A stretch of 64,000 nt of DNA, from assembly GCA_027382625.1 (NCBI GenBank), contig JAJKFJ010021072.1:1-64000 (forward strand). Reading direction: 5' to 3'. A program made the position numbers and the translations under genes. Source of the DNA: Tetmemena sp. SeJ-2015 (taxonomy: Eukaryota > Ciliophora > Spirotrichea > Sporadotrichida > Oxytrichidae). The first letter of the stretch is position 1, and every line of letters starts with the position of its first letter. Positions 44,135-57,099 of the stretch are shown one piece after another. The notes beneath the pieces are model-generated. The model saw nothing but the letters and a program-made list of their open reading frames with translations, was not told the origin of the DNA and ran no database searches.

Positions 44135-47100
44135 TGATACTGCTAATTTCTCAGATAATTTTCTTCTACTTATTGAGAAATTAACTCCTCTCTGGCCATC
44201 TTAATATGGTATCATTTGGAAATTTTTGACAGAGGCTTCTGATATTCTTCCCTTGAAGTCATAATGATAGCCATGCGTTTTAGGATTCCACTGCGGAGGA
44301 TTATCCACAAAGACATAAAAGTTTTCTCCCTATTATGGATCCTCTATCTTCTTAATCATTGTTTCTTCCTTCTTAAGAGGCTTGAACTCTCTTGCCTTTA
44401 GTGTTGAGGGTTCGATGCCGGGAATGATGACCTTTGCCTTTCTCAGTTTTCCTATACTGCAGGGGACATATTTGTACTAGATTGCCATATGCTCATTTCT
44501 TATTCCTGATATAGGGACTTTATGCATGTCCTTAGGATTTTCTCCATCGCTATAAAGATAGTAGCGCTCCTTGTTCTCATTACTTCTGAGCTTTCCCAAA
44601 CATTCCTCGCCTCCTCTTCTTGCTTTTGACTTCTCAGTGGATATCAAGAAATTTGCAGTCTTGTTGAACGGCCTCTTCTTTGCATACAAGATGCTAACTT
44701 TCTCATCACCACCTTTCTCCAAGTAAAGATTGCTACTTATATTCTATGCATTATTTTTGTAAGATGGAAGGATGGATGAAGCACTGACAGACCTCCCTTT
44801 TTCCTTTGAATTTCAAACTGCACCATGCCTACCTCGAAAGGAATTGGCTACATCATAATTGACTTTCCTCCCACGTCATACATGAGCATGTTAATGTATT
44901 GAATGTAATGATCATGGCTCCTTACAGCCAGGGGAAAACTTGGGATACGGAGCATCTCCATATCCTCCTCAGAGTGGTTTTGGTTTTAAGACATTTCCAT
45001 AGGGTTCTTGAACTTGTAACAATCGTCAAACAAACCTGTCTGCAGTTGCTGCTGTCTCAATCTCTGTTGTGAGAGAGCAACTTGCCTCTGTCTGTCGTTT
45101 CTCTATGTAGGCATAAACTTATCATAGATAAAGAATGCTAAATAGGCTGGCTGCTTTGATGATCCAGGTTACCTTCAGTCTCTCTATCTTCCATACCACT
45201 AAGAGTTCCTGTAGGTCTCCTCTGAGCAGGCGCTCCTTGCCTCCCATTTATAGCCGATGAGTTAGCTCTAGCCTTGTTGTTTGGATTAACCTCCTAGAGT
45301 TTTCTAGCAGACTGGTGTGGAATATCCTCTTCTCTGAAATTCTGTCTCTGCTCTCTGCCCACTCTTGGATTATTTGATGTTATTTACTTAGCTTCTTCAT
45401 CCTCTGGCTGTGTGTTTTGACTAGCATTCAAGTCATCAAATTCTCCCTTCTGCTCCTCCTCTTGCAGCATTTACCTCTGCTAGCGTTGTTTAATCAAATA
45501 TCTTTAATTAGAGTATAAGAGTAGATTGAAAAGTGATTGGAGCATCATCTTCCTTTGCTGTGCAATCTACCCACTTCTCTAATCTTAGCTATTCTCGGGC
45601 ATTTTTGTATTTCTGGCCTGCTCTTGCGCTTTCGAGTCCTCTTCTCCTCTATTATAAAAATTGGGAAATGGAAATTGACTCCATCTTGTTCTTCCACAAG
45701 TTTGTTCTTCCTTGCATTAATGAAAGGCTGCTGCTGTCTAGATTACTATGATTAACTACTCAAGCTCTCATTCTGTTCTTGCTACTACTAGGATTAATTC
45801 TTGTTGACTGTGCTCTTCTCATCATCCTCTGAGTAGTATTCGTAGTCACTGTCATTGTTGTTTGTCAGTTGCCCATATTATGCTTTGCCATTATTCTACT
45901 TTTGAGACTTGTTCTATGTAGCCTGCTGATTATTAGTTTAGGCAGGATGCTGGGCACGCACTGGCTGCTGCTTCAGTTTATTAGGATTAACTACTTTCAA
46001 TTGATTTAAGAATATTAATGCTAGACTACTTCTACTTAGACCTCCTCGACCACAGTGTTGGTCTTTATTCCTAATTTTATAACTTCATTTGCTAATAAGA
46101 TTAATAGTGACACTTAATTAATAGCAAAGGCTGATTATTCTATTGGAGATTGCTTTGAGTGTTTTTGGGACTGAATTCACCTAGAGTAGTAGGATAAAAC
46201 ATGTTCTGTGGCTGAGTGTTACCATCTGCAGATGGCTGCTGGTCGAAGAAATCTATAATTCAAATCAATTAAAGATAGAAATCACTTTAGGGCTGCCTGT
46301 GCTGAGAGAAGTGGATTTGTTGAGAAGCTGGGTTGGCTGCACTCAAGTTACTACCAATCATTTAATCTACGATGCCCGAGTTATTTATTGTGTAGTTTAA
46401 TCTAGCCTGGAAGTCTTCATCAAAGATAATAATCTAATCAGATAAATTTAGAGCCATGGTTTTTATCATCAACTTCCTCCTTCTGCTTTCCTTAATTGGC
46501 ATTTGTAGTGGACTGAGGATTGATAAAAGCGCTGGGGTCAAACTATTTGCTAAGAGTAGCTGCAAAATATAAGAATACCAATTCATTCTAACTTAAAGCA
46601 TTGAAAGTGCCCTTGCTTTGGAGGAGACTGAATTTCTTTTGCTATTGTTAGAATTGCTAGTGAGGGAGAGCTTAGTTAGTTGCCATGTTATAGTTTACCA
46701 CATTCTACACCACGTTCACAGTCGTCATTCCCTTGTAATAATAATATAATTTTGTAAGGACTCTGTTGAGGGTTATTGTAATCGTTGCTGGTGAGATCTT
46801 CAACGCCATCTATGTCTAAGTTGGCTGCTCTGCCATACTTAAATGCAGAATTGCCTCTCTTCTGAGCGCCTGCCGCGAAGTTGTTCTACTGGCTCCTTCG
46901 CATAGAGTTTTCCATCTTTAGCTTGTCTTTTTCCTTGTCCTGCACCTCCTTCACCGTGAAAGTAAAAGAAGAGTTCATAGCGTCGCTTTAGCCCGTTATG
47001 CCGCTGGTGTTCAACGCATCTTGGGAAAGTAAATGCAGATTTTTCTGCTAAGACTGCCTCAAGGGGTTCTACCCCTCTTCTCCTTGCTTGTTATTGTTCC

Positions 47101-48329
47101 CATTCTTCAAGAATCTAATATCATTCTTTTGATAATAAAGTGATATTAATCGGATTTTGTTCATGTTTATAGTTCTCACAGGCCCTCCTGCTCCTCCGTT
47201 ATTTCCAGCATTAGAAGTAGCCTAGTTATAATTTATAGTACCATATTATTTTCATCATCTGTATTTAGAGTTGTTCTGAGGATTAGAGTCGCTCTTATTC
47301 TAGAAATTGAAGAAGCTTTCCTTTTCATTGTCGTTTCCATCCTCCAAGTTAAACCTCTGAACCTTGGTCTATTTATCGTTCTTAGAAGAATCATCTTGGT
47401 CTTAGAAAAAGTTTTTGGAGGTAGACATCATCTGCACAGCATCATTGTCAAAGGTGTCATTCTCATCTCTGTTACCCCCTCTCCTAATCCACTACTTCTC
47501 TTCTTATTTGGCATCCTATGAACTGGATAGTCTTCGGCCTAAGAAGGATTAAACCTCTCCACTCTGTCCGGAGGACATGAAGGCGTTCTGATTTGAGTTA
47601 TTGCTGCTCTGCTGATTATCTCCAATAAAAAATATAAGTGAGAGGTGAGAATAAATTCTACTATTCCAGTGAGGTTATTGAACTTGTTTAGGGGCTTAGG
47701 GTTTGATGATTATCCCTGAGAGTAGTCGTCTCGATTATTTAGACTCTAGTTACTGTATGAGACGCCCAGAGGCTGCTGGTAGGGAGTAGGTCTATTGCTG
47801 CTATTGAAAAATTGAATGCCCTCATCTTGCTAATTGGGATTTGAGTTAATGGTGGAGGGAACTTGCTGTTTGTAGTTTGAGTTTTGTTATTGCTGAGAAG
47901 TTGGCTATTGGATGTGTTGCCTCTGAAGAATTCCTTGAAGCTTGTTGTTGCGAATGCTAGACCTGAAAGGTGTTACCTGATTTGAAGAGCCGGAGTTATC
48001 TTGATCTTGTAGGAGCTGCCTCTGCTGGTTATTGTCTCTCTAATTTGGCTAAAATTGATCACAATACAGCTACTACAATAGAAGATGGAATGATTGATCT
48101 GAGTCGTTCATTTCATTGGATCTTTGTTTAAAAGCAATAATTAAAAAAATTCAAATAAGAAACACTGTTGTCTGGAGTTGAAGTTTGAGTAGGAATTTTA
48201 GTTGCTGAGCGAGGGGAGTTACTACTGCAATGTGAAGGCATGACTAGTGAGGCCTCCATTAATTTCGAATTCTGTGTCTTACCCAAACTGATTGAAGTTT
48301 GAGTATCCTCTGATTTGCTGTGAGCTCAT
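44104..48329 (-). CDS. Tubby-like protein with long low-complexity N-terminus
   Basis: The C-terminal half is a Tubby domain: KTANFLISTEKSKARRGG, CLGKLRSNENKERYYLYSDG, a KVIIPGI segment, then NPPQWNPKTHGYHYDFKG and ISEASVKNFQMI. Tubby proteins bind phosphoinositides and, in ciliates and animals, are linked to cilia and to IFT-carried membrane cargo. The N-terminal ~3 kb from ATG 48329 (MSSQQIRGYSNFNQFG) is rich in Asn, Gln and Ser with many TAA/TAG glutamines and is cut by several frame changes that I read as IESs, not individually placed. The last residues after QMI do not match the usual Tubby ending, so the 3' end (set here near a TGA at 44104-44106) is tentative. Confidence 0.78.
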
Positions 48330-48685
48330 AGTTATTTATAGATCTGTTGGTTGGATTGTTTAATGGAAGGGTGTGAATATTTCTTCTTTGTAATTTTGAA
48401 ATATTATTAGAAATTAGATCATTTTAACTCTGCTCCATAGGGATATCAATCTGCTGCGTGTATGCTCTGGATTTCAAATCAATTTAGGGCAGTAATAATA
48501 ATATTGTACTACGCATCCTCTCTGTTTGATTCAATATAGAGCACCACTTCTCATAATAGAGATGAGTGAGAGGTGTCAAAGGAAAGAATTAATAAGAAAT
48601 GAAATCAAAGTTAATTAAGTCTTAAACTTGCTAGATCATTGTGACTAATACTTGTATCAAGCTTTTCTAGGAATCTTTTGAGGAG

Positions 48686-49927
48686 TCATGTACGAAGATC
48701 ATAAATATTAAAAATCAATGATAGACATTTAAATCCCCCTTTACGTTTGCCAAGAGCCACTGCACTTCCATCCTCCTCTTCATCTTCCTCCTCGTCTTCG
48801 TCCTCATCATCGTCGTCTTGGTCATCGCCCTAGTCTTCATCCCTCTCCGCATCTTGGTCCTCCTCCATGTAGTAGCCTTCCTCCTCGTCATCGTCTTGCT
48901 TTGACTGCTCCTCATCTTCATCCTCGTCCTCCTCCTCCCCATAGTCCTCCTCATTCTCCTACTTGTCCTCCTCTTTGTCCTCTTCATCCTCGTCTACGTC
49001 TGAGCCCCTACTCTCATCTTGACTAAGCATTTTTTACTTCATCTACTAAGCCTTTTAAATTGTGTTGCATATTCTTGCGATGCTGCTGATGATCAGGCTT
49101 TTGAGAGTTCTTGAGGATAGATTTACTATTGGCTGCTTTCTTGCGCTTCCACTAGCGCTCCTCCTCGTTCTCCTCCCTCTCATCTTAAAAGTTATTATGT
49201 GAATAATGACTGAGTCTTCTGAGGAGAGTTTCTCCTTGTTATCTTTATCTAAACCGTCGAGTACCTCTAACATAGGAAGCAGTTCGAACATCTATTCTCT
49301 ATACACCATGTTCATTTGATTCATCTACACTGGGTAAACTCCTGCACTAAGCACGCTGTAACCACCTCCACCTCCTGAGTGGTGGCTGCCATAGCCTCCA
49401 CTTCCACTTTCACTTATCGGATTAGGCGCTCAGATCTAGACTGATCAAAGTCTCTCCCAGTTTCTACAGTGCTACCTTCATTCCATCTCTTTCAAAGTCA
49501 CCCTTCAGGAAGTTGTTACTTAGCTTTAAATTCTCCAACTTGGGGAAGGAGTTTGCTAAAATTGCTAGGTCCTTAGACAGGAGACAGTTGGAAGACAAGT
49601 CTAGTCGCAGCAGATTTGGCAGCGAGGGGAAATTCTGCAAGGGAGAGCGGAGCAAGCAATCTGACATAGAGAGTTCAACTAAATGGGAGAATTTTTCCTC
49701 TAAGTATTGTTTATCCTCAACTGTGAGTGAGTATAGTTTGTGTCCGTCCAGGATCAAAGTGAAGAACTAAAGATAGGAGTTAGAAAAAGAGTAGTTCGGA
49801 AATGAAGTGGTAGACTTACATCTTTGGGGTCGAAGTCTTCCATAACTTTCTATTAGAGAAGGCGTTCGATCTTAGAAATTTTCTGTGGCTCCTCATGCGA
49901 AGAGTCGTCTTGGGAAGAAGTCATCAT
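48686..49927 (-). CDS. ANP32-type leucine-rich acidic protein
   Basis: Acidic leucine-rich nuclear phosphoprotein 32 family, nuclear proteins that bind histones and regulate chromatin, phosphatases and RNA. It starts at ATG 49927 (MMTSSQDDSSHEEPQ). After one intron come short leucine-rich repeats (LPNLLRLDLSSNCLL, FPKLENLKLSNNFLKG), a Gly/Ser-rich insertion (SGSGGYGSHHSGGGGG), the family's cap MFELLPMLEVLDGLDKD, a basic stretch (RQWKRKKAANSK) and an acidic tail of about 75 residues made mostly of Asp and Glu. The end is a basic patch GKRKGG and TGA 48686-48688. Two IESs (pointers AAGA and GATGA) are proven. A one-base frame change near 49.42 kb, at the Gly/Ser insertion, is unexplained. Confidence 0.85.
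49014..49038 (-). other. IES, pointer GATGA (minus strand)
   Basis: TCATC at 49014-49018 and 49039-49043 on the plus strand. Removing 25 nt joins NLKGLVD to ESRGSDVDEDEED and avoids a TGA. Confidence 0.85.
49183..49214 (-). other. IES, pointer AAGA (minus strand)
   Basis: TCTT at 49183-49186 and 49215-49218 on the plus strand. Removing 32 nt joins KLSSED to EREENEEERQW. Confidence 0.85.
49767..49819 (-). other. 53-nt spliceosomal intron
   Basis: GTAAGT donor and CTTTAG acceptor on the minus strand, joining DFDPKD to FFTLILDGHKL. Confidence 0.85.
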
Positions 49928-50355
49928 AATATTTATTGAATTCCATTTCTCAAACTAAACTTACTTTATTTTCAACTCAAGAGAGCGTGATAGAGGAAAA
50001 AAAGTGATATGCGATAATGAAATGCTGTATCAGTCACCTTTACTTGAAAATATAGATTCCCCTCTCTTCATTATAAATTTAGTAAAGCGAGATATTTCTA
50101 TAACCTACTCTTCTTTTTTATAGAGAAGGAATCTGATTTATTTACTTTTCGATGATAGTTTAAGGATAATGAGGAAGATTATTATTAAAGGATAATGGAA
50201 GCTGATATAGTTAAAAATAAAAATAAGATAATAATTACATACCTGTCGTAAATATAACCCACAGAACCACCAATCCACTTACTTCAAAATAAAAAAACAA
50301 GTAGTATCAGTACTCATTAAGAATATAATATAGACAGCAACTTGGATATTTGCAA
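49928..50355. other. Divergent intergenic region
   Basis: AT-rich DNA between the ANP32-type gene and the cyclic-nucleotide-binding gene. It should hold both promoters; no element recognised. Confidence 0.55.
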
Positions 50356-53300
50356 ATGAGCACCCACCATTCAATTAACCAAGACGATATTCCCCTCAAC
50401 ACTTCAATTTTATCTTAAAACATGATCCTCTCTAAGCCTTTATCTTTTTTTTTCTAAATTGAGGAGACAGAGAGCAAGAAGTTACCAAAACAGTTAAATA
50501 CTCTCTAACCAGCAGATTCCTCAATAGATCCTCCAATCAATGAACCATTAAATGATAACTCATTCTATCATACATTAATTGGCTACACTCATTAGATTTA
50601 AACTCACAGCTTAAGGTAAAGAAGACTGAGGAAGATGAAGAGAAGCGAGTGAGAAGCGTCATTGAGCAATTTCTGGAGGATGGCAGAAGAAGCAGAGAGC
50701 AAGACTACTCTCAAGAAGATGATGAAAATGAAGAAGAGGAGGATGGCGAGAGTTAAGAAGCCTACTCTTAGTCAGAAGAGAATGCCGAGGGTGAGGAAGA
50801 AGGAGCAAACCCAGAACCTTAAAATGAAGATCGAAGTGAAATTAATCAGCAGGACAGTATAAGCGACCTAGCTGAGAATGCGGAACTTACAAAAAGAAGG
50901 AGAGCTGATTTCAAAAATACACTATCAATCTTTTAGTAGTGATGAAAGTTCTTTTAACAGTGAAGAAATAAGATCCAGCAAATAGAATTTAATCCTCATG
51001 TTCACTTTCCCTCTCATTTGAATTTAATAGTCCTAGTTCAAGCCTCAATCTGCGATTAACTTAAACAAGAGTTCTAAGCCAAGCCGGAAGGCCAGTGCGG
51101 CGGAAGAGTCTCAAGGAAAGCTAAATGAGGATAAAGATTTCAACACCATCGAAACTTAAAAGGTAAGCAAGAGGAACTCATCCAATAACTCCTCTAATAA
51201 ACTAACTAAGATAACATCCACAATGAATTAATTTATTGCCTCTGGCATGATTAAGAAGAGTCTATTCGGAGGGGGAGGCAAGCCAAAGAGACAGCAGTCA
51301 GATTAGAACACTCTGCAGCAGGCGATGTTGCCGCACATCGCCCAGAAGGAAAAAATCAGAGGACATACCACCTTCTATGAAAATGCAAATGCAAGCAAAC
51401 AGAAGCAGAGGAATAAAGATTCTTCACTTAACAACACCCAAGAGTTTAAAACTGGCTAGGGATCCATATCAAGGACTGCCAATGAAGATACCGTTGAATA
51501 AAAAGTCAAGAATAGTGATAAACTCATCAAAAACTATGGTATTCAAATTGAAATAAATATTAGGTTATCGGGCAGCAAATGGCATTGGCTACAACTCCAC
51601 TAGGAAAGAGGTCTAAGCTTACTACTAGGCAAGGAAGTAAGGCCAGCACAAGAAGCAGAAGAGAAGGTGCGCTTTCTGGAAGAGGGCAAGGAGCTTCACC
51701 CCTAGAGAGAAAAGACAAGAAGAAAGAAAAATTAACCAGGGTCAATTAACTCACCAAGCTGAATATATTTTGTTAAAAGATCTTGCTTTAAGTTAGAGAC
51801 TATCATTCGTATTCTTCAGAAAGGCAAGAAAATAGTATTCTCTTCTCTATTAAATTAAAGAAAGGCTTTAGATCTCGCTCAGAGAGGGACTTGGAAACTC
51901 TAGTGCCCTTGATTAAGACTATCCAGTTCTTCTTAGAGAGAGATATCAAAGATCAAGACTACAGGGAGATCGTGTCCTGTTTAACTTACGAGCACTTCCA
52001 TGCAGGTGATACCATTTTTGAATATGGAGAGAGTGGAGAGAAGTTCTACATCATCCTGTAGGGAGGAGTGAGGGTACTGATTCCCAACTATTCGGGCAAC
52101 AAAGATGTGCTTTACGATATTGAATCCATTAGAAAAGAAATTGCAGGCCACCAAAAGGAACTCAAGGATGTCAATACTGCTTTAATTTACTAGCTAGTGC
52201 ATGTTTTCTATTTGCTGCTTTGGATATAGAGAAGAAAGTGAAGGAGGACTATTAGAGGAAATTGAAGGAGGAAGAAGAGAGAATGCAAAATGAGTTCAGC
52301 GATGGAAGTAACAGTATCAGCAGTCGTTAGGCACTTAAGCGAAAGCTAACTAGGAAGCTTGCGATGAGGAAAAGCGGCAACTTCAATTCTATGAACAGGA
52401 ATTCTAATGACTAACTTACAGAGACTCTCAACAGTATTTCCTATGGGAGTGATGAGGGGAGTCTTTAACGCAGCAAAGAGGGTCTCAATCGACAGCCTAC
52501 TGTTAGACTCAATTTTAAGTTATACTTAGACTAAATTCAAAAAAGTATTATAGAGCTAGGTAGTCTATCAAGAAGTAGGAGACGAAACGGCTATCTGATA
52601 ATAAGATAGGTCTGCAAGTAGCTGACCTGCAGCTATCTTTTCGAGAGATTATAGCTAAGGGAGTCTTAGAATTAGCTAAACAAAACGGTCTTAATCTCTC
52701 AAAGTTCGCTCCACCTACTATGAAGCAAAGTCAAGTTCTCACTCAACTCATGCCTAGCGTGTTTGAGGAAGAATAAAACTTGATGAGGATGCATTAATAT
52801 GAAATGGATTATATGATAAGAAAGAGAGACGTTGAGCAGGATGGAGAAGGAAAAGAAAAAGAAGCAGCAGAACCCACCAAAGAAGACGCTTCAAAGCAGT
52901 GATCTCACTCTAGAGGAAAGGAAGGAGTTGCTTATTCAACAGATAAAAGAACTCAAGCAGAAAGAAGAGGAGACTCTGTTTGTGGAAGTGGTGCAACTCC
53001 ACACTTTTAAAATTAATAAAGCTTATTTACACTGGTAAGAGCTTCGGAGAGTTGGCTTTGATTAAGAACAAGCCGAGAGCAGCAACCATCAAATGCACTG
53101 AAGAGTGCCACCTTGGTGTCATGAGCAAGGCAGACTATGACAAGGTGCTGCTGAGAATTGAATAGAAGAATCTCAACAAACTAAAATCATTATATTTCAG
53201 TCTTTCAAATTGAAATATGACTTAACTGTTGGACTTCCTGCATCAGTTACCATTCTTGCAGAGTTGGTCAAAGGTGAAAGTTGCAGAAGCTGCAGTACGC

Positions 53301-54475
53301 ACTTGAGTTGAAGAACCTGAAGAGGAACACAGTACTATACAGAGAAGGAGAGCCCTGCTAGCATGTCTACATTATCAAGAGTGGGGACTTTGAAGTAGCC
53401 AAGAAAGTTGAAGATAAATGATGGCACCCAGCAGCTGTTAGGAGAACATGCATAATATGCTTGGACCTCACCAAATGCCAGTCATCGCAAATATTATATA
53501 GTTTTTAGCACAGTATATGATTATATAGATCGACGCACATGAAGTGAAAGGATTTACCACAGCTGCAAAGCAAAGGCAACAGGATTTCATGAATAGAAGT
53601 GTGTAATAATTATTCAATTGAAGTCCTAATGTAAACACCAACAGCCAGCTGCAGCCTCTGAAGGAATTCATGCACCACCGAAAAGTATCTGAGACAGCTG
53701 ATAAAAAGAGTAATAGCCTACTCAAGTAGCACTAACAGAAGCTTTCGAAACAGCAGCCTCAATTCAACAGAAATGCTCCAGACAATAACTCAAATTATTT
53801 TTTATTCTCTATAGTTAATATGTCACCCATCCAAGATGGAATTAACGGACAGAAGTAAAAGAAGAAGGCAATCATCACTGACGATAAGCTGCAGCAGTTG
53901 GCAAGTAGCAAGATCATGGCAGCCAACGGAGGACAAATGGCTTTCAACACCTACAAGATAGCTCAGATAGGCACAGGCTAGATGCTTGGATTGAATGCAA
54001 ATGCGTTGTCTTTTATTGGAGAAGAGGATGTGATAAAGAGCAGTGCTTACTCGACCACAGTCACTTGCAAGTCCAACATGGGTGAGGTGTTTTGCATAAA
54101 GACCACTGAGTTCCAGAAACGAATGAAGCTAACCCAGAATCCTGGTAGGTGATAATCCTCATGGCTATGTCCAAGGAGAACGCCATCTTCCACAGAATCA
54201 AGCAAATTAAGCAGCTCCTCGCCAGCAACCAAATTATATAATTTTTAATCATCATATAATAAACTGTGCAGGACTTTGGAGGATTCGGAGGAGGCTTTGG
54301 GTTTTCGCTCTTGAAGGACAACATCCTGCTGAATCAGAAGGAAGTGGATGTGAGGGAGAAATTCAAGGAGATCATCAACGACTACCCCTGCATCGACGGC
54401 CAGAAGAAAATCATCGAGAGGCAGCTCAATTCCCCTCTCAAACCCAACAGAGGAAACTGAACAAGGACTAGTCTG
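50356..54475 (+). CDS. Cyclic-nucleotide-binding-domain protein
   Basis: A large cytosolic protein with at least two cyclic-nucleotide-binding (cNMP) domains, a type abundant in ciliates and related to the regulatory part of PKA/PKG; no kinase domain is seen. It starts at ATG 50356 (MSTHHSINQDDIPLN). An acidic, Ser/Lys-rich N-terminus is followed by domain A: ETLVPLIKTIQFFLERDI, FHAGDTIFEYGESGEKFY, a long charged insertion, then the phosphate-binding cassette FGELALIKNKPRAATIKC. Domain B follows: LPFLQSWSKLQKLQYALE, REGEPCQHVYIIKSGDFEVA, then GTGQMLGLNANALSFIGEED and AYSTTVTCKSNMGEV. In domain B the usual Gly-Glu of the cassette is altered, so it may not bind nucleotide. It continues FGGFGGGFGFSLLKDN and may run on into the next block. 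Confidence 0.8.
53270..53276 (+). other. 7-bp IES, pointer AAAG
   Basis: AAAG at 53270-53273 and 53277-53280. Removing seven bases joins LPFLQSWSK to LQKLQYALELKN. Both halves are standard cNMP-domain sequence in different frames. Confidence 0.75.
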
Positions 54476-56800
54476 TGAAGAGGACGCTTGACATAAATTT
54501 AGGTAACCTCGCAACTACTACCAATCAGTCAAAAGCTAAAGCATCTTAGCTGCCTTAGATTGGAGCAGATCGCAAGACTCAAAACCAACTCAACTTACTC
54601 TCACTCTAGACTAGTCTCTTGAATTAGAGCTCTAAGATCCAAGACAATCTCTTGAATTTTAAGTTACACTTTTTTGAATCTTGCAAGTATCTCACCACCT
54701 TAGAAATCGTTGTTGATGAGTTTAGAAGGGCAGAAGAACTCCCTCTCCAAGAAGAACCTCTTGCAAGCTAACAAGTCGCGTAGTCAGTCGCCAATCCAAG
54801 ATGGCAAGAACTAGAAGAGTGGAAGACCTAGCAAGGTTAACTATATCTCTTCACGTATTGCTGGCTTGATAGAGGCCTCAATTGAGGGAAAGAACATGAG
54901 CGAGGAAATGAAGAACTTGCTCATCAAATAGGATTAAGATTAAATTATTTCCTAATTTACTTAAATAGAGAGAGAAGAATAGCAAGAGTGGCCTGAAGAG
55001 CAACAGTCTCAACGCCACATAGCAGAAAGCTTTCACCAACTTCAGCTCTAACCTCAAATCGCATCAACTCTCCCTTTTTCAAGAACAAAAGAAACAGCAG
55101 CAGCAAATGTCAGGAGCAGTAGACTTAGCCAGTTTTCATAATAATCCATCCTCTAACTAAGATATCAAGAAGATGCTCATCAACTAAAACTCAAACGAGT
55201 CCTTAGATCGCTTAAAGTAGTCCATGCTTGATTAACAGAGAGCTTCTGGCTTGGTGTTCTAACCTAAGGTTTCCTCTCAAATCAAAGTCAGGGAAATCAA
55301 TCTTCAAGATGAGGACAAAGAACTGGTTAGACACTCTTTCAATTCCAGCTAGAGGTACTAAATCTACAATGAGCACGAGAAGGCTCTTTAAGAAGAACCA
55401 TCGAGTTTAGGGAAAGCAAGTAAATAGGGATCTCAAAGTCGTAATCCTCTTGAAAAAGATACCCTAGCAAAGTAAATTCAAGACTTGGCTCAACTCACAG
55501 CAATCAACAAGTTATAGAAAATATGCTTAAAAAGGCTTTAAGCATTTTATTTCTATGAGTTAGGATGTTGTATAGCACTGAGCAAAACTAGAGCATGGAA
55601 AGATGTTTTCCTTAATAAATTTATTTATAAGAAGTAATCAAAGCCATTTAGAAGGGTAAACTAACTATCCTGGTATCTTATCAGGTCCTCAAGTCAGCAA
55701 TCAAAAATTGCATGCTTCTTTCACAAATGAGCAGAAGTAAGGCCCTTCGTTGAAAATACATGCTCTCTACTTTATATTAATTTTTTGAACTAGAGATAGC
55801 GATATAACAATCAGCAATTAGCCAATCTCAACAAAACTTCTCCCATCTCATTAGAAAAGCAAAAGAGCTATCTCTCAACTCAGCACAATTTCACCACTCA
55901 GATCTAACTGCAGTAGCATCCTTCACCTTTTAGCACTTCACCTGGAGATGGCAGCAACACCAACCCGCACCTCGCTCCAACCTTCTAAGCGAACATATCA
56001 CAAAGGATCAGCAACAACCACTCCCTTTCAATAGACAGGCACAACATCTCTCTCAATCAATTCAACCAGATCAATCCCAGTGATCCCATTACTCTCACCT
56101 CTTAATAGATCTACCAAGCCTAGTTCTTCTCAAATAAGAAACTTCAACTTGGAAGCCTAGCTCAGAATGTAGTTTCTCACATGCCAGTTGCACATACATT
56201 CAACAAGTAGAGTGGGAAATTTACGAGCAAGGCAGATCTCAAAATCAAGAAGGCAGAGGGAAAGTCTCCAATGGGAAATTACAGAAACAGCTTCAAAATT
56301 TAGAATCAAGCAGCTGCAAACTAGCCACCTAGACTTGCGAAAATAGGATTGCTTAATTCCTCTATAGACTCTAACAATAGTGCTAACAATTATATCAACA
56401 ATCATGATGTAAGGGTGAAGATCCTATAATCTAAGTTTAGTTCTTTTTAGCTTTATAGATCCCTTCAATGATCCAAACTCAAGACTATGCAGGTCCTTAT
56501 TTCCCAATGAGTTAGCAAGTTACAAGCAAGAACTAGTACTCTAACCTGGGAAATTCTCTTCTGTTTTCTCCAACTGACAACAATGAATTGTTGACTAGCA
56601 CTAATGCTGCCTCTACCTAAACAGGCAGTAAAAAGTATTTTATGAACAAGAGCTAGTTGATGACTACCTCAATTCCTAATCGCTATAATCAGCAGCTCTA
56701 AGACATCAAGCAACAACCATCGCAGTAAGTCCTAATAAACCTGCAACAAAGAATTAAGAATCAGTTGTGACATAAATGCACACAACAACTTTAATTTACA
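54476..56800 (+). CDS. Low-complexity coding block downstream of the cNMP domains
   Basis: A series of plus-strand frames rich in Gln, Asn, Ser and Lys with many TAA/TAG glutamines, such as SKKNLLQANKSRSQSPIQDG, SSRIAGLIEASIEGKNMSEE, PTFQANISQRISNNHSLS and MGNYRNSFKIQNQAAANQ. Frames change repeatedly, as expected with IESs. It is probably the C-terminal tail of the cNMP-domain protein, since no intergenic gap separates them, but it could be a separate gene. No domain recognised. Confidence 0.6.
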
Positions 56801-57099
56801 ATATCCTTTTCTAGATAAGAAGATGAGATACTCACTATTTTTGGATTATTCAGATTGATTTGAATTAAAAAGCATATAATTAGATGTTAGAGAGTGATGA
56901 GTATCATTCACAATTTGACTTAGTTGTGGTTGTTAGAATTTGAATTCGAAAATTCCCTTTAATACCAGTCAAATTTCATTCTTAATCAGAAAAAATATTT
57001 TGCAAAAAAACTATGGGAAATTAGTAAACAAGCGGAAATAGCACACCGAAAATAATCATCTCAGCTCCTCATTCTAAATTATGATAGAAAACTTTTTTT

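Noticed and set aside
45533..45755. Two overlapping plus-strand ORFs of 72 codons
   Set aside because: They are antisense to the Asn/Gln-rich part of the Tubby-like gene and have no independent support.
48715..48987. Arg/Lys/Thr-rich minus-strand ORF
   Set aside because: It is the acidic tail of the ANP32-type protein read in the wrong frame.
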